The notes under the pieces were generated by a model that did not search any database, was not told the origin of the DNA, and worked only from the letters and a program-made list of their open reading frames with translations. Position numbers and translations under genes: made by a program. 64,000 nt of DNA. Source: Cedecea sp000277545 (GTDB taxonomy: Bacteria; Pseudomonadota; Gammaproteobacteria; Enterobacterales; Enterobacteriaceae). Shown here in pieces: positions 36,345-45,195 of the stretch; the stretch's first letter is position 1, and each line of letters begins with the position of its first letter. The stretch lies in assembly GCA_050847315.1 (NCBI GenBank), contig CP193791.1; one strand, given 5' to 3'.

Positions 36345-38066
36345 ATGAAACAATCCGTAGCGGCCTGGCTGGCCAAAACCCTTGAGAGCGCGGGCGTGAA
36401 ACGTATCTGGGGCGTCACCGGCGATTCGCTGAACGGCCTCAGCGACAGCCTCAACCGGATGGGCACGATTAAATGGATGCCAACTCGCCATGAAGAAGTG
36501 GCCGCTTTCGCCGCCGGGGCCGAAGCGCATCTCACCGGCGAGCTTGCTGTCTGCGCCGGTTCATGCGGGCCAGGTAACCTGCACCTGATTAACGGCCTGT
36601 ACGATTGCCACCGCAATCACGTGCCCGTTCTCGCCATTGCAGCCCATATTCCCTCCAGCGAAATTGGCAGCGGCTACTTCCAGGAAACGCATCCCGAAGA
36701 GCTTTTCCGCGAATGCAGCCACTATTGCGAACTGGTTTCTAACCCGGAGCAGATCCCGCAAGTATTGGCGATTGCCATGCGCAAAGCCATTCTGAACCGG
36801 GGCGTTTCCGTGGTGGTACTGCCCGGCGACGTGGCGCTCAAACCCGCGCCAGAGCATGCCACGACGCACTGGTATCCTGCACCGCCGCCCATCGTGGTTC
36901 CCCCTCACGATGAGCTTAAAAAACTCGCCCAACTTCTGCGTTACAACGACAATATCGCCCTGATGTGCGGCAGCGGCTGCGCTGGGGCACATACTGAGCT
37001 GGTGCAGCTGGCGGCAACCCTGAAAGCGCCCATTGTTCACGCCCTGCGTGGCAAAGAACACGTTGAGTACGACAACCCTTACGACGTTGGCATGACCGGA
37101 TTAATAGGCTTCTCATCCGGCTTCCACACGATGATGAACGCCGACACGCTGATCCTGCTCGGCACCCAGTTCCCCTACCGCGCGTTCTACCCGACGGACG
37201 CAAAAATTATCCAGATTGATATCAACCCCGGCAGCATAGGCGCGCACAGCAAGGTCGACATTGCGCTGGTGGGCGATATCAAAGCCACGCTGTCCGCCCT
37301 GCTGCCGATGCTGGAGGAGAAAACCAATCGCAGTTTCCTCGACAAAGCGCTGGAGGATTATCGCAAAGCGCGTGAAGGGCTGGATGAACTGGCCAACCCC
37401 TCGGAAGGCAAGCAAATTCACCCGCAATATCTGGCGCAGCAAATAAGCCATTACGCCGCCGATGATGCCATTTTCACCTGCGACGTGGGCACGCCCACCG
37501 TCTGGGCCGCGCGCTACCTGAAAATGAACGGCAAACGCCGCCTGCTGGGCTCGTTTAACCACGGCTCAATGGCTAACGCTATGCCGCAGGCGCTGGGCGC
37601 CAAAGCCACCGCGCCCGATCGCCAGGTGGTGGCGATGTGCGGCGACGGCGGCTTCAGCATGCTGATGGGCGACTTCCTGTCCGTAGCACAAATGAAGTTG
37701 CCGATTAAAATCGTGGTGTTCAACAACAGCGTGCTCGGTTTCGTGGCGATGGAGATGAAAGCCGGGGGCTACCTCACCGACGGTACCGAACTGCACGACA
37801 CCAACTTTGCCCGTATCGCCGAGGCCTGCGGCATTACCGGCATCCGCGTTGAAAAACCTGAGGAGCTGAACGCTGCGCTGGAACGGGCCTTCAGCATCGA
37901 TGGCCCGGTGCTGGTCGATGTTGTCGTCGCCAAAGACGAGCTGGCTATCCCGCCGCAGATCAAGCTGGAGCAGGCCAAGGGGTTCAGCCTGTATATGCTG
38001 CGCGCCATCATCAGCGGGCGAGGAGATGAAGTGATCGAGCTGGCGAAAACCAACTGGTTCCGGTAA
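36345..38066 (+). CDS. poxB: Pyruvate dehydrogenase (quinone) / pyruvate oxidase
   Basis: Peripheral membrane ThDP- and FAD-dependent enzyme that decarboxylates pyruvate to acetate and CO2 and reduces ubiquinone, mainly in stationary phase. The N-terminal Glu of the ThDP-activating motif is in PTRHEEVAAFAAG near residue 50. The cofactor motif CGDGGFSMLMGDFLS to VVFNN begins near residue 431. The amphipathic C-terminal tail is present. It has 573 residues against 572 in E. coli. ltaE and ybjT follow on the same strand, probably as an operon. Confidence 0.97.
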   Translation: MKQSVAAWLAKTLESAGVKRIWGVTGDSLNGLSDSLNRMGTIKWMPTRHEEVAAFAAGAEAHLTGELAVCAGSCGPGNLHLINGLYDCHRNHVPVLAIAAHIPSSEIGSGYFQETHPEELFRECSHYCELVSNPEQIPQVLAIAMRKAILNRGVSVVVLPGDVALKPAPEHATTHWYPAPPPIVVPPHDELKKLAQLLRYNDNIALMCGSGCAGAHTELVQLAATLKAPIVHALRGKEHVEYDNPYDVGMTGLIGFSSGFHTMMNADTLILLGTQFPYRAFYPTDAKIIQIDINPGSIGAHSKVDIALVGDIKATLSALLPMLEEKTNRSFLDKALEDYRKAREGLDELANPSEGKQIHPQYLAQQISHYAADDAIFTCDVGTPTVWAARYLKMNGKRRLLGSFNHGSMANAMPQALGAKATAPDRQVVAMCGDGGFSMLMGDFLSVAQMKLPIKIVVFNNSVLGFVAMEMKAGGYLTDGTELHDTNFARIAEACGITGIRVEKPEELNAALERAFSIDGPVLVDVVVAKDELAIPPQIKLEQAKGFSLYMLRAIISGRGDEVIELAKTNWFR

Positions 38067-38084
38067 AAAAGAAGGTTGCCTCAG

Positions 38085-38108
38085 GCGCCCGGATAACCGT
38101 CCGGGCGC
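38085..38108 (+). repeat. Inverted repeat between poxB and ltaE
   Basis: A perfect 9-bp GC-rich inverted repeat (GCGCCCGGA with TCCGGGCGC, loop TAACCG) lies between the poxB stop and the ltaE ribosome site. There is no T tract. It may stabilise the upstream mRNA or attenuate transcription into ltaE. Confidence 0.6.
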
Positions 38109-38131
38109 AGCCTCTCGATAAAGGACCCGTC

Positions 38132-39133
38132 ATGATAGATTTACGCAGCGATACCGTTACCCGCCCTTCCCGCGCCATGCTGGAGCAAATGATGGCCGCC
38201 CCGACCGGGGATGATGTTTACGGCGATGACCCCACTGTTAACGAGCTTCAGGCATACGCGGCAAAAATCAGCGGGAAAGAAGCTGCCCTGTTTTTACCTA
38301 CCGGCACGCAGGCCAACCTCGTAGCTTTGCTCAGCCACTGCGAGCGCGGCGAAGAGTACATCGTTGGCCAGGCCGCACATAACTACCTCTACGAAGCAGG
38401 CGGCGCAGCGGTGCTGGGTAGCATTCAGCCTCAGCCCATTGAAGCGGATCGTGACGGCACGCTGCCGCTGGATAAAGTAGCGGCAAAAATTAAACCGGAC
38501 GACATTCACTTCGCCCGCACTAAATTGCTGAGCCTTGAAAACACCCATAACGGCAAAGTGCTGCCGCGCGAATATCTCCAGCAGGCCTGGGAATTCACCC
38601 GCAAGCACAATCTGGCTCTGCACGTAGATGGCGCGCGTATTTTTAACGCCGTGGTGTCCTACGGCTGCCAGTTGGAAGAAATTACTCGCTACTGCGACAG
38701 CTTCACCATTTGCCTGTCGAAAGGTCTTGGCACGCCGGTGGGATCCCTGCTGGTGGGCAGTAAAGAGTACATCAAGCGCGCTGTACGCTGGCGCAAGATG
38801 ACCGGCGGCGGTATGCGTCAGGCCGGTATTCTGGCGGCGGCAGGCCTGTATGCGCTGAAAAATAACGTCGGGCGGCTGAAAGAAGACCACGACAACGCCC
38901 ACTGGCTGGCAGGCGAGCTGCGCGAAATCGGCGTCGATGTGATGCGTCAGGACACCAACATGGTCTTTGTGCGCATGACGGCGGAAGAAGCAGAAGATTT
39001 AGGGCCCTACATGCGTGAGCGCGGCATCATCCTCAGCGCAGGTCCGGCAACTCGGCTGGTCACCCATCTGGACGTCACCCGCAGCCAGCTGGCTGAAGTC
39101 GTCGCCCACTGGCGCAGCTTCCTGCAAAACTAA
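38132..39133 (+). CDS. ltaE: Low-specificity L-threonine aldolase
   Basis: Cytosolic PLP-dependent enzyme that splits L-allo-threonine and L-threonine to glycine and acetaldehyde. The N-terminus MIDLRSDTVTRPSRAML is typical of the family. The Schiff-base Lys lies in FTICLSKGLGTPVGSLL near residue 197. It has 333 residues, as in E. coli. It follows poxB and precedes ybjT by 15 bases, an arrangement conserved in K-12. Confidence 0.97.
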   Translation: MIDLRSDTVTRPSRAMLEQMMAAPTGDDVYGDDPTVNELQAYAAKISGKEAALFLPTGTQANLVALLSHCERGEEYIVGQAAHNYLYEAGGAAVLGSIQPQPIEADRDGTLPLDKVAAKIKPDDIHFARTKLLSLENTHNGKVLPREYLQQAWEFTRKHNLALHVDGARIFNAVVSYGCQLEEITRYCDSFTICLSKGLGTPVGSLLVGSKEYIKRAVRWRKMTGGGMRQAGILAAAGLYALKNNVGRLKEDHDNAHWLAGELREIGVDVMRQDTNMVFVRMTAEEAEDLGPYMRERGIILSAGPATRLVTHLDVTRSQLAEVVAHWRSFLQN

Positions 39134-39148
39134 CGGGACTCAGGGACG

Positions 39149-40600
39149 ATGGCAGAACCTCAAAGGATAGTGGTCCTCGGCGCCAGCGGCTACATTGGCC
39201 AGCATCTGGTGCCGTTACTCGTGGCGGCGGGACATCACGTCACCGCCGCAGCCCGTCGCATTGACTGGCTAAAAAAACAGCCCTGGCCAGGCGTAGAGTG
39301 CCGGCACGTAGATTTGCACTGGCCGCACCGCCTGGGTGCCCTGCTCGAAGGGGCGGATACCGTCTACTATCTGATCCACAGCATGGGCGACGGCGATAAT
39401 TTTATGGAGTTCGAACGCCAGGCGGCGCTGAACATGCGCGACGCGCTGACCGAACATCCGGTCAAGCAGGTCATTTTCCTTAGCTCTTTGCAGGCCAAAA
39501 GCGGGCAAACGCATTCAAAGCACCTGAAAGCCCGGCAAATCACCGCGGATATCCTGCGAGATTCCGGCGTGCCTGTCACAGAACTGCGCGCGGGGATTAT
39601 TGTTGGCGCTGGCTCGGCGGCCTTCGAAGTCATGCGGGATATGGTGTACAACCTGCCGGTGCTGACGCCGCCGCGCTGGGTTCGCTCCCGTACTTCACCC
39701 ATTGCTTTGGATAATCTGCTGCACTACCTCGTCGCACTGCTGGACCAGCCGGCCACAGAACATCGCCTGTTTGAAGCCGCCGGACCGGAAGTTCTGAGCT
39801 ATCAGCAGCAGTTCGAGCGCTTTATGGCTATCAGCGGCCGCCGCCGCCCGCTGATCCCCGTGCCACTCCCCACCAGCTGGATTTCCGTGTGGTTTCTGAA
39901 TGTCATTACCTCGGTGCCGCCCGGTATTGCTAAGGCGCTGATTCAGGGTCTGGAACACGATTTGCTGGCGGATGACCGTAGCCTGCGCGAACGCATCCCG
40001 CAGCAGCTCATCAGCTTTGACGACGCCGTGCGCCTGACGCTGGCCAACGAACACCGGCTCGCCAACTCCCAGGACTGGGGCTACGATGCCCAGGCGTTTG
40101 CCCGCTGGCGACCTGACTACGGTTTTTTTGCTAAACAGGCGGGCTGCACGCTGGCCACCCAGGCCTCACTCTCTTCGCTCTGGCAGGTGATCAACCAGCT
40201 AGGCGGTAAAGAAGGCTACTTTTTTGGCAATGCGCTGTGGAAAACCCGGGCGCTGATGGATTTGCTGGTCGGGCATCGGCTTGCTAAAGGGCGGCCTGAT
40301 AAAGCCACGCTGGAAGTGGGCGACACCGTCGATAGCTGGAGAGTGATTATCGCTGAACCAGAAAAAGAGCTAACGCTGCTGTTTGGTATGAAGGCCCCAG
40401 GCCTGGGGCGGCTGTCGTTCACCTTGCAGGATGATGGCAAGCAGCGTCGGCTGGACGTCAGAGCCTGGTGGCATCCTCACGGCTGCGCCGGTTTGATCTA
40501 CTGGCTGGCGATGATCCCCGCCCATTTATTTATCTTTAGGGGAATGGCGCGGCGAATTGTTCATTTAGCGGAACAAAACTCGATCAAAAAGAGAAGTTAG
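39149..40600 (+). CDS. ybjT: NAD(P)-binding protein YbjT (DUF2867)
   Basis: Atypical SDR protein of 483 residues (476 in E. coli). The N-terminal Rossmann motif VVLGASGYIGQHLVPLL is at about residues 8-24. A C-terminal DUF2867 region (about 330-470) is rich in Trp and Arg and ends in a hydrophobic stretch (IYWLAMIPAHLFIFRGMARR) that may associate with the membrane. Substrate and reaction are unknown. It starts 15 bases after ltaE and is likely the last gene of the poxB-ltaE-ybjT unit. Confidence 0.92.
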   Translation: MAEPQRIVVLGASGYIGQHLVPLLVAAGHHVTAAARRIDWLKKQPWPGVECRHVDLHWPHRLGALLEGADTVYYLIHSMGDGDNFMEFERQAALNMRDALTEHPVKQVIFLSSLQAKSGQTHSKHLKARQITADILRDSGVPVTELRAGIIVGAGSAAFEVMRDMVYNLPVLTPPRWVRSRTSPIALDNLLHYLVALLDQPATEHRLFEAAGPEVLSYQQQFERFMAISGRRRPLIPVPLPTSWISVWFLNVITSVPPGIAKALIQGLEHDLLADDRSLRERIPQQLISFDDAVRLTLANEHRLANSQDWGYDAQAFARWRPDYGFFAKQAGCTLATQASLSSLWQVINQLGGKEGYFFGNALWKTRALMDLLVGHRLAKGRPDKATLEVGDTVDSWRVIIAEPEKELTLLFGMKAPGLGRLSFTLQDDGKQRRLDVRAWWHPHGCAGLIYWLAMIPAHLFIFRGMARRIVHLAEQNSIKKRS

Positions 40601-40688
40601 CTCCTAATCTTTCAGTATTCCCATTGCATGCGCTGCCGTTTCACGGAAAAATGCGCAGCGTTAATCCAAAACATAACGAGTTGGTCAC

Positions 40689-41699
40689 ATGAAGGTACTG
40701 GTCACGGGCGCCACCAGCGGTTTAGGCCGAAACGCGGTCGAGTATTTACGCGCCAGAGGCATCAGCGTTCGGGCCACCGGGCGCAACGAAGCGATGGGCA
40801 AACTGCTGCAGAAAATGGGCGCTGAATTTGTCCATGCCGACCTGACGGAGCTGGTCTCTTCCCAGGCGAAAGTGATGCTTGCGGACGTCGACACGCTCTG
40901 GCACTGCTCCAGCTTCACCTCGCCGTGGGGAACCCAGCAAGCCTTCGACCTCGCCAACGTCCGCGCCACACGCCGTCTGGGCGAATGGGCCGTGGCCTGG
41001 GGCGTGCGTGACTTTATTCATATCTCGTCGCCGTCGCTCTACTTCGACTACCACCACCACCGCAACATCAGCGAAGATTTTCGCCCGGTGCGCTTCGCCA
41101 ACGAATTTGCCCGCAGCAAAGCCGCCAGCGAAGAGGTGATTCAGCTGCTGGCGCAGGCCAACCCGAACACCCGTTTTACCATTCTGCGCCCGCAAAGCCT
41201 GTTTGGGCCGCACGACAAAGTGTTTTTCCCGCGCCTTGTGCAGATGATGCGCCACTACGGCAGCGTGCTGCTGCCGCGCGGCGGCGATGCGCTGGTGGAT
41301 ATGACCTATCTGGAAAACGCGGTACACGCGATGTGGCTGGCGACACAGAAACAGAATTTACCTTCTGGCCGCGCCTACAACATCACCAACATGGAAGCCC
41401 GCCCGCTGCGGACCATCGTGCAGAAGCTGATCGACGAGCTGGGCATTAAATGCCGCATTCGCTCGGTGCCGTACCCGATGCTGGATATCATCGCCCGCAG
41501 CCTGGAGCACTTTGGCAATAAGTCTGCCAAAGAGCCGGTGCTCACGCACTACGGCGTCTCCAAGCTGAACTTCGATTTAACGCTGGACACCACGCGTGCG
41601 GAAACGGAGCTGGGCTATCAGCCTATCGTCACCCTTGATGAAGGCATTCGCCGTACCGCGCTGTGGTTGAAAGATCACGGCACGCTGCACCGGGGCTAA
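40689..41699 (+). CDS. ybjS: NAD-dependent epimerase/dehydratase-like protein YbjS
   Basis: Extended short-chain dehydrogenase/reductase of 336 residues (337 in E. coli) with no assigned substrate. The N-terminal motif is VLVTGATSGLGRNAVEYL. A segment resembling the catalytic Ser/Tyr region, HISSPSLYFDYHHH, is near residue 116. It resembles sterol/sugar-nucleotide epimerase-type proteins. The stop codon overlaps the stop of convergent amiD. It is separated from ybjT by 88 bases. Confidence 0.92.
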   Translation: MKVLVTGATSGLGRNAVEYLRARGISVRATGRNEAMGKLLQKMGAEFVHADLTELVSSQAKVMLADVDTLWHCSSFTSPWGTQQAFDLANVRATRRLGEWAVAWGVRDFIHISSPSLYFDYHHHRNISEDFRPVRFANEFARSKAASEEVIQLLAQANPNTRFTILRPQSLFGPHDKVFFPRLVQMMRHYGSVLLPRGGDALVDMTYLENAVHAMWLATQKQNLPSGRAYNITNMEARPLRTIVQKLIDELGIKCRIRSVPYPMLDIIARSLEHFGNKSAKEPVLTHYGVSKLNFDLTLDTTRAETELGYQPIVTLDEGIRRTALWLKDHGTLHRG

Positions 41700-42526
41700 C
41701 CCTGGCCGTATTTCTCCAGTAATGCCTCGGCGATCGCCAGGCTTTCCGCATCCGCCTCGCCGCTGTAGTTGGCCGGGCGGAAGTGCATCTGGAAGGCGGT
41801 AATCACTCTTTTCTGCTGCGCCTCAGTCATGCCCGGCAGCACTTCGTAGCCATACCGGGAAAGCACATCCAGCAGCTCGGATTTATCCACGGGCTGCAGC
41901 GGGCCGCGGCCGTTAAGATAAAACGCCACTCTAGCGGCGTCCGGCCATGCGCCAATCCCTTTTTCCGCAAATTGCTTCCAGGGGAACAGCGGGCCAGGAT
42001 CAACCTTGCGCTGCGGCGCGATATCCCCATGAGCGACCACGTTCTGCGGCGCGATGTTATAGCGCGCAATAATCTGCTTCGCTAAATCCTCAAGCACCGC
42101 AATCTGCGGCTGGCTGAAGGGGTAAAAGCGCTGAACACCGCCAACCCGGGTATAGCCCTGGTTTTCCAGCTCAATACCTACGGACGTGTCGTTAATCCGC
42201 GTAGCCCCTCGCCAGAAACTGACCCCGGCATGCCAGGCCAGCTGCTCTTCCGGCACCAACTGCCAGACAACGGGTTTCCCGCCGGACAGCGGCGGCTCGG
42301 CGGGAACAAGATAGTGGGCGCTGACGTTACGATCGGTCAACGTGGAAAGCGAACTTGAAAAATCATCCGCCGTGTAATGGATCACCAGAATTTTCACCCG
42401 CGGATAAGCGGCCTGAGCCTGATGCAGGGTGTCCACTTTATAGCTGCCTCGATCGACAATCCCTTTTTGCCCGGCGCAGCCCGCCAGTAACAGCGCCAGG
42501 GCAAGCGCTAAGATCCTGGTTTTCAT
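41696..42526 (-). CDS. amiD: N-acetylmuramoyl-L-alanine amidase AmiD
   Basis: Outer-membrane lipoprotein zinc amidase that cleaves the lactyl-peptide bond of murein and anhydro-muropeptides. The lipobox LLLAGC is at about residues 11-16 (ALALLLAGCAG). Zn-ligand regions are LVIHYTADD and VVAHGDIAPQRKVDPG. A C-terminal peptidoglycan-binding domain follows. The ATG at 42526 overlaps the ybjQ stop (ATGA) and gives 276 residues, as in E. coli. It is translationally coupled to ybjQ. Confidence 0.96.
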   Translation of the reverse strand: MKTRILALALALLLAGCAGQKGIVDRGSYKVDTLHQAQAAYPRVKILVIHYTADDFSSSLSTLTDRNVSAHYLVPAEPPLSGGKPVVWQLVPEEQLAWHAGVSFWRGATRINDTSVGIELENQGYTRVGGVQRFYPFSQPQIAVLEDLAKQIIARYNIAPQNVVAHGDIAPQRKVDPGPLFPWKQFAEKGIGAWPDAARVAFYLNGRGPLQPVDKSELLDVLSRYGYEVLPGMTEAQQKRVITAFQMHFRPANYSGEADAESLAIAEALLEKYGQG

Positions 42527-42846
42527 TTGCGCGTTTTCACCGCCGTCCCGCTGACGCAAACCATCAGCATACTGCCGTCCTTGCCGACGGTTTCATAGTC
42601 GATATCAATCCCGACCACGGCGTTAGCGCCCAGGCTTTCGGCCTGTTCCTGAATTTCACGAAATGCGATGTCCCGCGCTTTGCGTAACTCTTTTTCATAA
42701 GCCCCCGAGCGGCCGCCGACGATATCGCGAACCCCGGCGAAAAAATCGCGGAAAATATTGGCACCCAGGATAGCTTCCCCGGTCACTACGCCGCAATATT
42801 CAGTAATGGTGTGGCCTTCCAGGCCTGGCGTCGTTGTAAACTGCAT
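42523..42846 (-). CDS. ybjQ: UPF0145/DUF74 family protein YbjQ
   Basis: Small soluble protein of 107 residues in the YbjQ/DUF74 family, which forms ring-shaped homo-pentamers in crystal structures; function is unknown. Family features are GEAILGANIFRDFFAGVRDIVGGRS near residue 24 and GANAVVGIDIDYETVG near 73. The ATG at 42846 with GGAGA upstream is preferred to a GTG one codon earlier. It overlaps amiD by four bases and is divergent from ybjP. Confidence 0.93.
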   Translation of the reverse strand: MQFTTTPGLEGHTITEYCGVVTGEAILGANIFRDFFAGVRDIVGGRSGAYEKELRKARDIAFREIQEQAESLGANAVVGIDIDYETVGKDGSMLMVCVSGTAVKTRK

Positions 42847-42954
42847 CACGTTCTCCTCTCTTTGCCATCAACATGTTAGCCCGGCAATCGCCACGCGATT
42901 TTGAGCCAATACGCTATGCTAAGGTAGTCCTCCTGAGAAAATAAGGAAATAAAA

Positions 42955-43479
42955 ATGCGCAGCTCGGCTTTGGCTCTTCTCCCCTGTGCCCTGGTGTTGT
43001 CGGCCTGTACCACCGTCACCCCGGCCTTCAAAGACATCGGCACCCGCAGCGGCCCCTGCGTCAGCGGCGGCCCGGATGACGTCGCCCAGCAGTTCTATGA
43101 TTACCGTATCGCGCACAAGGGCGAAGGCCTGAGTTCCGTTGCCGCGCTGCGCCCCTATCTGAGCGATTCCCTGTTCCAGCTTCTGCAAAAATCCAGCACC
43201 TCTCCGGCGGCGCAAAGCGCGTTTACCCGCAGCGATATCTTCTCCAGCCAGTCTGAAGGCCCTGACAAAGCCAGCGTGACTTCGGCGTCAACTATCCCGA
43301 ATACCGATGCGCGAAATATTCCTCTGCGCGTCGAGCTGACCCGCGGCAGCCAGACCTGGAAAGATGAAGTGTTGATGGTCCGTGAAGGCCAATGCTGGGC
43401 GGTGGACGATGTGCGTTACCTCGGCGCGGCGAGCCATGCGCCAACCGGCACGCTGCGTCAGGCAGTTGAAGGCAAATAG
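42955..43479 (+). CDS. ybjP: Lipoprotein YbjP
   Basis: Predicted lipoprotein of 174 residues (171 in E. coli). The signal peptide ends in a lipobox LVLSACTTV with Cys18 as lipidation site. The mature part (DUF3828-like; assignment uncertain) ends with the conserved EGQCWAVDDVRYLG segment. In E. coli it has been linked to the outer membrane and recently to TolC-containing pumps, which I mention only as recollection. It precedes artP by 227 bases, as in K-12. Confidence 0.93.
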   Translation: MRSSALALLPCALVLSACTTVTPAFKDIGTRSGPCVSGGPDDVAQQFYDYRIAHKGEGLSSVAALRPYLSDSLFQLLQKSSTSPAAQSAFTRSDIFSSQSEGPDKASVTSASTIPNTDARNIPLRVELTRGSQTWKDEVLMVREGQCWAVDDVRYLGAASHAPTGTLRQAVEGK

Positions 43480-43623
43480 CGGCAATTTATGCTTACGCTA
43501 TGCGGGTGGAAGAAACGTAACCCCTGTAAATAGTCTGGTATATTCAGGGATCCCGGTTTTTTATACTTAGCCACCACCCGCCTCGCTATTTTGTGCTAAT
43601 TTTAGGCAAGGTAAGTGGTTGCT

Positions 43624-43662
43624 TATAAGTTTTAACGCACAAAGATTGCATAACTATTCTGT
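43624..43662 (+). promoter_or_regulatory. Tandem ArgR boxes upstream of artP
   Basis: Two 18-bp boxes separated by 3 bp. The downstream core TGCATAACTATTCT (43647-43660) fits TGNATNNNNATNCA except the last base. The upstream core (43626-43639) is weaker. The cores are exactly 21 bp apart, the canonical ArgR spacing. Confidence 0.6.
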
Positions 43663-43706
43663 TAAAGGTACCCTTTGCGGCCTCAATTGCTATTCAACTT
43701 CAGCGC

Positions 43707-44435
43707 ATGAGTATTCAACTAGACAGCATTAATTGCTTTTACGGTGCCCATCAGGCGCTGTTCGATATCACACTACATTGCCCGCAGGGCGAGACGCTGG
43801 TATTGCTGGGCCCGAGCGGCGCCGGCAAGAGCTCTCTGCTACGCGTCCTTAACCTGCTTGAGATGCCGCGTTCCGGTAAGCTGAGCATTGCGGGCACGAC
43901 TTTCGACTTCGCCAAAGCCCCCAGCGACAAAGCGATTCGCGATCTGCGCCAGAACGTCGGTATGGTCTTCCAGCAATACAATCTGTGGCCGCATTTAACC
44001 GTGCTGCAAAACCTGATTGAAGCGCCGTGCCGCGTGCTCGGATTAAGCAAAGATCGGGCGCGTGAACGCGCCGATAAACTGCTTGAACGCCTGCGCCTGA
44101 AGCCCTACATGGACCGCTATCCGCTGCACCTTTCCGGTGGCCAGCAGCAGCGTGTTGCCATTGCCCGCGCCCTGATGATGGAGCCGCAGATTCTGCTGTT
44201 TGATGAGCCTACCGCCGCTCTTGATCCGGAAATCACCGCGCAGATCGTCAGCATTATCCGCGAACTGGCGGAAACCAACATTACTCAGGTCATCGTGACC
44301 CATGAAGTAGAAGTGGCGCGTAAAACCGCCAGCCGCGTGGTGTATATGGAAAACGGCCACATCATCGAACAAGGTGATGCCAGCTGCTTTGCTAACCCGC
44401 AAACCGATGCGTTTAAATTCTATCTCTCTCACTGA
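43707..44435 (+). CDS. artP: Arginine ABC transporter ATP-binding protein ArtP
   Basis: Cytosolic ATPase of the ArtPQM arginine importer. Walker A GPSGAGKSS is near residue 34, the Q-loop VFQQYNLWPHL near 88, signature LSGGQQQRVAIARAL near 142 and Walker B LLFDEPTAALDPE near 161. It has 242 residues, as in E. coli. It is the first gene of artPIQM, with artI 20 bases downstream and tandem ArgR boxes upstream. Confidence 0.98.
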   Translation: MSIQLDSINCFYGAHQALFDITLHCPQGETLVLLGPSGAGKSSLLRVLNLLEMPRSGKLSIAGTTFDFAKAPSDKAIRDLRQNVGMVFQQYNLWPHLTVLQNLIEAPCRVLGLSKDRARERADKLLERLRLKPYMDRYPLHLSGGQQQRVAIARALMMEPQILLFDEPTAALDPEITAQIVSIIRELAETNITQVIVTHEVEVARKTASRVVYMENGHIIEQGDASCFANPQTDAFKFYLSH

Positions 44436-44455
44436 TGTTGAACGGGAAAACGACA

Positions 44456-45187
44456 ATGAAAAAAGTTTTGCTGGCCACTCTTTTAGCCACTCTGAGCCTT
44501 TCTGCTACCGCCGCACAGACTATCCGTTTTGCTACCGAAGCCTCTTACCCTCCGTTTGAGTCTATCGACGCCAACAACAAGATCGTCGGTTTTGACGTTG
44601 ATCTCGCTAACGCCCTGTGCAAGCAGATCGATGCCACCTGTACCTTCACCAACCAGGCCTTCGACAGCCTGATCCCAAGCCTGAAATTCCGCCGTATTGA
44701 CGCGGTAATGGCGGGGATGGACATCACCCCTGAGCGTGAAAAACAGGTACTGTTCACTAAACCTTACTATGACAACTCCGCGCTGTTCGTTGGCGTGAAG
44801 GGTAAGTACGCTGATATTGCCGCGCTGAAAGGCAAAAAAGTGGGCATCCAGAACGGCACCACCCACCAGAAATACATCACCGACAAACACCCGGAAATCA
44901 CCACCGTGCCTTACGACAGCTACCAGAACGCTAAGCTGGATCTGCAGAACGGTCGTATCGACGCGGTCTTCGGCGACACTGCCGTGGTGACCGAGTGGCT
45001 GAAAGCCAGCCCTGAACTGGTTGCCGTGGGTGACAAAGTGACCGACAAAGATTACTTCGGCACCGGCCTCGGCATCGCCCTGCGCCAGGGCAACACTGAC
45101 CTGCAGAGCAAATTCAACGCCGCGCTGGATAAAGTGAAACAAGATGGCACCTACAAAGCCATCTACGACAAATGGTTCCAGAAGTAA
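44456..45187 (+). CDS. artI: Arginine-periplasmic binding protein ArtI
   Basis: Periplasmic solute-binding protein of the polar amino acid (SBP_bac_3) family. A signal peptide MKKVLLATLLATLSLSATAA is followed by mature QTIRFATEASYPPFES. Ligand-loop segments MAGMDITPERE and QNGTTHQKY are conserved. The ATG at 44456 gives 243 residues as in E. coli. It resembles ArtJ along its whole length, indicating duplication. It is the second gene of artPIQM. Confidence 0.96.
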   Translation: MKKVLLATLLATLSLSATAAQTIRFATEASYPPFESIDANNKIVGFDVDLANALCKQIDATCTFTNQAFDSLIPSLKFRRIDAVMAGMDITPEREKQVLFTKPYYDNSALFVGVKGKYADIAALKGKKVGIQNGTTHQKYITDKHPEITTVPYDSYQNAKLDLQNGRIDAVFGDTAVVTEWLKASPELVAVGDKVTDKDYFGTGLGIALRQGNTDLQSKFNAALDKVKQDGTYKAIYDKWFQK

Positions 45188-45195
45188 TCGACTCG

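Noticed and set aside
43382..43570. Small open frame overlapping the ybjP end
   Set aside because: Mostly out-of-frame sequence inside ybjP with no ribosome site; it overlaps the artP upstream region by chance.
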